64,000 nt of DNA, from positions 868,001 through 932,000 of the forward strand of contig NZ_CP055930.1 of assembly GCF_013927005.1 (NCBI RefSeq), written 5' to 3'. The translations under genes were made by a program, and so were the position numbers. Below the pieces are notes generated by a model, which was given only the letters and a program-made list of their open reading frames with translations, made no database searches and had not been told where the DNA came from. Source of the stretch: Enterobacter sp. RHBSTW-00175. Lineage in GTDB: Bacteria; Pseudomonadota; Gammaproteobacteria; Enterobacterales; Enterobacteriaceae. This document shows, piece by piece, positions 58,660-64,000 of this stretch (positions are counted from its first letter, which is position 1; the number at the start of each line of letters is the position of its first letter).

Positions 58660-59520
58660 TTAAAAAAGCGTGCGCAGACTGCCAGCCAGCCTGCTGCGCG
58701 TGCCAAATAAAACCGAAATAAAGAACAACGCGCTGGCGGTCAGCACAATGGACGGCCCGGCAGGTAAACTCACCGCCCAGGAGAGGCTTAACCCCAGCCA
58801 TGCGCAAAAAATACCGCTAATACCGGCCATCAGGAGCAACCCAGGCAGCGTACGAACCCAGCAGCGCGCGGCTACCGCAGGTAGCATCATCAGCCCGACT
58901 GCCATCAGCGTGCCGAGCACCTGGAAACCGGCCACCAGATTGAGTACCAGCAGAGCGAGAAACAGGCCGTGCAACAGGCCTGGCAACCCGCGGGCGTTAA
59001 CCTGCAACCAGGCTGTATCGAACGCCTCCGTCACCAGGCCACGATAAAAAATAGCCAGCGTAATCAGGGTGAAGATACACACACCAGCCACGAACATCGC
59101 CGCGTCGTTATCCACCGCCAGAATGGAGCCAAACAGCAAATGCAGCAGGTCAACGTTTGAACCGCGCAGCGACACCAGCGTGACGCCCAGCGCCAGCGAG
59201 CCAAGATATAAACCGGCAAAACTGGCATCCTCTTTAAGCGGTGTGCGACGGCTAACCAGACCGGCCACCAGCGCTACCACAATCCCGGCGATAAAACCGC
59301 CGAGACTCATCGCCAGCAGTGACATCCCGCTCAGTAAGTATCCCACTGCCACACCTGGCAAAATCGCGTGTGACAAGGCATCGCCCATCAGGCTCATGCG
59401 GCGTAACAGAAGAAAGACCCCCAGCGCAGTGGTGCTGACAGACAGCGCCAGGCACACCACCAGTGCGCGACGCATAAAGCCGTAGTCGATGAACGGCTGG
59501 AAAAAGAGATGCCAGATCAT
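58660..59520 (-). CDS. Metal ABC transporter permease (ABC-3 family)
   Basis: This 286-residue integral membrane protein has about eight segments and the ABC-3 signatures RRMSLMGDALSHAILPGVA near the N-terminus and LLMLPAVAAR near the C-terminus. It forms the channel for the metal delivered by the binding protein encoded 14 bp downstream. Its start overlaps the ATPase stop by 4 nt. Confidence 0.9.
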   Translation of the reverse strand: MIWHLFFQPFIDYGFMRRALVVCLALSVSTTALGVFLLLRRMSLMGDALSHAILPGVAVGYLLSGMSLLAMSLGGFIAGIVVALVAGLVSRRTPLKEDASFAGLYLGSLALGVTLVSLRGSNVDLLHLLFGSILAVDNDAAMFVAGVCIFTLITLAIFYRGLVTEAFDTAWLQVNARGLPGLLHGLFLALLVLNLVAGFQVLGTLMAVGLMMLPAVAARCWVRTLPGLLLMAGISGIFCAWLGLSLSWAVSLPAGPSIVLTASALFFISVLFGTRSRLAGSLRTLF

Positions 59521-60170
59521 GCCACCTTCACCCGTTCGGTTTGCAAGAAAGGGATATCGGAATCCAGTCGTAATGTTTGCGGGAAGTGGCGCGCCACGCG
59601 CTCGCTGTCATGCAGCACCGCCAGCAGCGTTTGCCCCTGCTGGTACATCTCCAGCATCAGCGCCATCAGCACGTTGCAGGTTGCTTCGTCAACGCCTGTA
59701 AAGGGTTCATCGAGCATCACCAGCGGGGCCTGTTGCACTAATACGCGGGCAAATAACATGCGCTGAAACTGGCCGCCAGAGAGTTCATCAATAGTGGAAA
59801 GCGCCATCGACTCCAGCCCCACGCGCTCAAGAGCGCTGCCGATACGCAGCCGCGCTCCCCGTCGTAATCCGGCAAGCAGCGAAATTCCCGGCCAGCATCC
59901 CATGCTGACAACATCCAGCACGGTCAGCGGAAATTGAGTTTCCAGGGCATGGCGCTGCGCGAGCCAGCCGATCACCGGGCGTTTTCCCTGCCAGCGAAAG
60001 CTGCCGCTTACGGGCGGGATAAACCCGGCGAGCGTTTTCAGCAATGTCGATTTCCCGCAGCCGTTGGCACCGATGATGGCGGTCATACTCCCGTGTTCAA
60101 TAACACCGGTAATAGCACCGGTGACGGGCTGGCGTTCATAGCCTGCGGTCAGTTGATTCATGACGATCAT
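59517..60170 (-). CDS. Metal ABC transporter ATPase
   Basis: This 217-residue ATPase has Walker A GANGCGKST, signature LSGGQFQRMLFARVL and Walker B LVMLDEPFTGVD followed by the H-loop LAVLHDSERV. It is shorter than ZnuC because it lacks a C-terminal extension. Its start shares ATGA with the stop of a 35-codon membrane ORF, so the two are translationally coupled. Confidence 0.9.
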   Translation of the reverse strand: MIVMNQLTAGYERQPVTGAITGVIEHGSMTAIIGANGCGKSTLLKTLAGFIPPVSGSFRWQGKRPVIGWLAQRHALETQFPLTVLDVVSMGCWPGISLLAGLRRGARLRIGSALERVGLESMALSTIDELSGGQFQRMLFARVLVQQAPLVMLDEPFTGVDEATCNVLMALMLEMYQQGQTLLAVLHDSERVARHFPQTLRLDSDIPFLQTERVKVA

Positions 60171-60274
60171 GGCAAGGCCACCGCCCAGCGCACGGCCAGC
60201 CCGATAAAGACAATAAGCACCAACGCCAGTAGAAATCGCGTCAGTGCGGAAAGGGAGAAAAAGGACGTTGACAT
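60167..60274 (-). CDS. 35-residue single-span membrane peptide heading the zinc ABC operon
   Basis: ATG 60274 to TGA 60167 encodes a peptide starting MSTSFFSLSA with one hydrophobic helix (FLLALVLIVFIGLAV) and a basic residue after it. The stop and the ATPase start overlap as ATGA, and the start is 18 bp from a Zur-like palindrome. It may be a small subunit, a leader peptide or a non-coding leader; the ribosome site (GGTG) is weak. I know of no family. Confidence 0.5.
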   Translation of the reverse strand: MSTSFFSLSALTRFLLALVLIVFIGLAVRWAVALP

Positions 60275-60291
60275 CTCAGCACCACATCAAA

Positions 60292-60306
60292 TGTTATAAC
60301 ATAACA
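60292..60306. promoter_or_regulatory. Zur-like palindrome before the zinc ABC operon
   Basis: TGTTAT-AAC-ATAACA is a perfect dyad in an AT-rich context, close to the core of the enterobacterial Zur box (ATGTTATAWTATAACAT type). It is 18 bp upstream of the first ORF, so repression under zinc sufficiency is likely. Confidence 0.65.
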
Positions 60307-60376
60307 ATAATGAAAGATAATTAAGATGTAAATGAGAGAGGTAAAAGGGAGTGTGGCGAAATGTTTCTACGGGATG

Positions 60377-60409
60377 CCCCTCTCCCATTGGAGAGGGTCA
60401 GGGTGAGGG
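60377..60409. repeat. CCCTC-type short inverted repeat, inverted orientation
   Basis: CCCCTCTCCCATTGGAGAGGG followed by TCAGGGTGAGGG. It is the reverse orientation of the elements at 3511, 21809, 39824 and 47475. Confidence 0.75.
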
Positions 60410-60437
60410 CATCAGGCCGCATCGTGCATGCAGCCAT

Positions 60438-60470
60438 GCCGGGTGGCGGCGTTGCCTTACCCGGCCTACC
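60438..60470. repeat. REP/PU palindromic element after mltB
   Basis: GCCGGGTGGCGGCGTTGCC...TTACCCGGCCTAC lies about 13 bp downstream of the mltB stop on the minus strand. Confidence 0.85.
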
Positions 60471-60482
60471 CGTCAGAATGAG

Positions 60483-61583
60483 TTACTGACTAAACGGAGA
60501 CGCCGCTGGCGTACGCGCCTGTGACACCGCCAGCCCCAATTGCCACACTGCCATCGCGTAATGGGTACTGTGGTTGTAGCGGGTAATGGTGAAGAAGTTC
60601 GGCAGCCCGTACCAGTACTGATAACCCGTACCAATATCCAGACGCAGCAGGCTCGCCTGCTGTGCATTACCCAGCGATTGCGTTGGTGTTAAGCCCGCTG
60701 CTGCCAGTTGCGAAATGCTGTAGTTGGTTTTGAAGCCATTTTCCAGGCCCGGAGCCTGACCATTGGCCTGCACGGCAACCTGGTCGCCCGGTACCCAGCC
60801 ATGCGCTTTGAAGTAGTTCGCCACGCTGCCGATAGCATCCACCGGATCCCACAGGTTGATGTGGCCATCACCGTTAAAGTCAACGGCGTACTGCTTATAG
60901 GAAGACGGCATAAACTGGCCATAGCCCATTGCCCCGGCAAACGACCCTTTCAGATCCAGCGGATCGTCCTGTTCGTTACGCGCCATCAGCAGGAAGGTTT
61001 CCAGCTCAGAAGAGAAGTATTCAGCACGGCGCGGATAGTTAAAGGAGAGCGTTGCCAGCGCATCCAGGATGCGGGTCTTACCCATCACACGGCCCCAGCG
61101 GGTTTCAACGCCAATGATCCCGACGATAATTTCAGGCGGTACGCCGTACACCTGCCACGCGCGGTTCAGGGCATCTTCATACTGGTTCCAGAACACCACG
61201 CCATTTTGCACGTTGTCCGGGGTAATAAACTGTTTGCGGTAACGCAACCATGCGCCATTTGGCCCGGTCGGCGCCTGTGCGGTCGGGGCTTGTCTGTCCA
61301 TCAGACGCAGCACGTAATCCAGACGTTTCGCCTGGGAGAGGATCTCATGCAGCTGTTGTCTGTCAAAACCGTGTTTGCTCACCATATTATCGATGAACTG
61401 CTCGGCTGCCGGGTTATTCGCGAAGTCGCCGCCCATCTGCATCGTATTGTGCTGAGGCTCAAGCAAGAATCCCCCTGAAGGCGCACCAGCAGTGGGCTGA
61501 GCGGTTTCAGTTTTAGGTTTGCTACTACAGGCAGAAAGCAGGATAAGCGCAGGTAACAACGCTGCATAACGACGCTTGAACAT
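60483..61583 (-). CDS. mltB: Membrane-bound lytic murein transglycosylase B
   Basis: This 366-residue lipoprotein starts at ATG 61583 and has lipobox LLSAC with Cys19. The family 3 lytic transglycosylase domain carries the catalytic Glu in GIIGVETRWGR, plus GAMGYGQFMPSSY and an EF-hand-like VDFNGDGHINLWDPVDA. It cleaves peptidoglycan to 1,6-anhydromuropeptides at the outer membrane inner face. It is a little longer than E. coli MltB (361) in the linker after the lipobox. Confidence 0.95.
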   Translation of the reverse strand: MFKRRYAALLPALILLSACSSKPKTETAQPTAGAPSGGFLLEPQHNTMQMGGDFANNPAAEQFIDNMVSKHGFDRQQLHEILSQAKRLDYVLRLMDRQAPTAQAPTGPNGAWLRYRKQFITPDNVQNGVVFWNQYEDALNRAWQVYGVPPEIIVGIIGVETRWGRVMGKTRILDALATLSFNYPRRAEYFSSELETFLLMARNEQDDPLDLKGSFAGAMGYGQFMPSSYKQYAVDFNGDGHINLWDPVDAIGSVANYFKAHGWVPGDQVAVQANGQAPGLENGFKTNYSISQLAAAGLTPTQSLGNAQQASLLRLDIGTGYQYWYGLPNFFTITRYNHSTHYAMAVWQLGLAVSQARTPAASPFSQ

Positions 61584-61767
61584 GGGACATCCATTTAACG
61601 AGTTCGACAAGAAGCCAGTATGGTAAAACATCCCCGACACCTCAAGGAAGCGGTACTCGCGCCCACTACCAAATCTTTACGCTCCCCAACGCAAATCTGC
61701 ACTTTTTTCAACCAAAGCACTTTTCTCTCGCCCATAAACTTTCAAAATTAATACATTTTTCTTTCAT

Positions 61768-61783
61768 TGTGAGATCTAATTAA
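61768..61783 (+). promoter_or_regulatory. Candidate CRP half-site upstream of srlA
   Basis: TGTGAGATCTAATTAA has the conserved TGTGA half but a poor second half. It lies 75-90 bp before srlA, in a suitable place for CRP activation of the sorbitol operon. The surrounding region 61641-61857 should also hold SrlR/GutM sites that I could not define. Confidence 0.35.
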
Positions 61784-61806
61784 CACTTTAAAACCTTTCA
61801 AAGTGA

Positions 61807-63389
<1,583 letters not shown>

Positions 63390-63401
63390 GAGGTTCCTGT
63401 G

Positions 63402-63764
63402 ATGACCGTGATTTACCAAACCACCATTACCCGCATCGGCCAGAGCGCGGCCGATGCGCTCAGCGACCAGATGCTGATTACCTTTCGCGAAGGCGCGCCA
63501 GCGGATATCGAAGAGTTCTGTTTTATTCATTGCCATGGCGAGCTAAACGGTGAACTCAAGCCCGGCAGCCAGCTGGAGCTGGGTGAAATGCGTTATGCCG
63601 TGACCGCCGTGGGCGATGTGGCTGAACAAAATCTGCGTGAACTGGGGCATATCACCCTGCGGTTTGACGGCCAGCCGCAGGCGGAATATCCCGGCACCGT
63701 TCATGTGGATGGCCCTGTTCCGCAGGCTGTTACCCCGGGCTGCACATTAAAGTTTGTTGCGTAA
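63402..63764 (+). CDS. srlB: Sorbitol PTS subunit IIA SrlB
   Basis: The 120-residue product starts at ATG 63402, with AGAGG 7 nt upstream; the in-frame GTG at 63399 is less likely. The phosphorylation histidine lies in FCFIHCHGELNG. It accepts phosphate from HPr and passes it to SrlE. srlD follows after 15 bp. Confidence 0.95.
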   Translation: MTVIYQTTITRIGQSAADALSDQMLITFREGAPADIEEFCFIHCHGELNGELKPGSQLELGEMRYAVTAVGDVAEQNLRELGHITLRFDGQPQAEYPGTVHVDGPVPQAVTPGCTLKFVA

Positions 63765-63779
63765 TTTAAGGAGAGAAAT

Positions 63780-64000
63780 ATGAGTCAGGTTGCCGTTGTC
63801 ATTGGTGGGGGACAAACCTTAGGAGAGTTCCTCTGCCGTGGGCTTGCCGCAGAAGGTTACCGCGTGGCGGTTGTCGATATTCAGAGTGAAAAAGCCGCCC
63901 GCGTGGCGGACACCATCAATACCGAATTTGGTGAAGGGATGGCGTACGGGTTTGGCGCCGATGCCACCAGCGAGCATAGCGTAATGGCGCTTGCCCGCGG
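63780..64000 (+). CDS. srlD: Sorbitol-6-phosphate 2-dehydrogenase SrlD, partial at window end
   Basis: The first 73 codons are present from ATG 63780 (MSQVAVVIGGGQTLG), with AAGGAG upstream. The N-terminal Rossmann motif GGGQTLG and the NAD-selecting Asp in VAVVDIQSEKA mark an SDR enzyme that oxidises sorbitol 6-phosphate to fructose 6-phosphate. The catalytic part lies outside the window. Confidence 0.95.
   Translation, partial: MSQVAVVIGGGQTLGEFLCRGLAAEGYRVAVVDIQSEKAARVADTINTEFGEGMAYGFGADATSEHSVMALAR

Overview
The window is enterobacterial chromosome. From about 28.4 kb to the right edge it follows the Escherichia coli backbone yqaE-ygaVP-stpA-alaE-ygaC-ygaM-nrdHIEF-proVWX-ygaY-mprA-emrAB-luxS-micA-gshA-yqaAB-arg tRNAs-serV-csrA-alaS-recX-recA-pncC-mltB-srlAEBD. 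Protein similarity, plus lineage insertions (a second LeuA with an AraC regulator, a zinc ABC transporter, frequent CCCTCACCC and REP-type repeats), points to the Enterobacter/Lelliottia/Leclercia group rather than E. coli itself. This placement is an inference from remembered gene order, not from a search.

Left part (1-28.4 kb) is accessory. Positions 1-1620 are AT-rich and hold the tail of a probable polymorphic toxin, a small membrane protein that could be its immunity protein, and a decayed small ORF. Then come a C-terminal remnant of yfeW cut by a ~340 bp hairpin-rich repeat, a short P4-like segment with one unknown gene, and a second copy of the repeat. Next are an orphan HigA-type antitoxin, nudI, a membrane protein and a PLP aminotransferase. 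A four-gene two-partner secretion locus (6.6-17.1 kb) encodes an outer-membrane TpsB, a HlyC-type acyltransferase, a 2643-residue hemagglutinin TpsA and a lipoprotein. After a LysR/SDR pair and an internally deleted methyltransferase comes a catabolic operon at 19.4-27.1 kb (ankyrin protein, FdrA, DUF1116/YlbE, NCS2 permease, carbamate kinase, Tat-exported amidohydrolase), read divergently from an AllS-like LysR regulator.

Right part (28.4-64 kb): most genes are intact and full length. The main exception is nrdF, which has an in-frame TAG at codon 130, so the class Ib ribonucleotide reductase small subunit is probably not made. Compared with E. coli, ygaZ and ygaH are missing and ygaY is intact. 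Between emrB and luxS lies an extra leuA-type gene convergent with an AraC regulator. Between pncC and mltB lies a zinc-type ABC transporter preceded by a 35-codon membrane ORF and a Zur-like palindrome. The tRNA block has four near-identical tRNA-Arg(ACG) genes and one tRNA-Ser(GCT). Three of the Arg genes are followed by a ~133 bp unit that ends in a second copy of the last 19 nt of the tRNA.

Regulatory sites that can be read directly include two NrdR boxes before nrdH, the osmoregulated proU promoter, the sigma-E promoter of MicA, the SOS box inside the recA promoter, a palindromic operator before ygaVP and several intrinsic terminators. No CRISPR array, rRNA, insertion-sequence transposase or integrase was seen.
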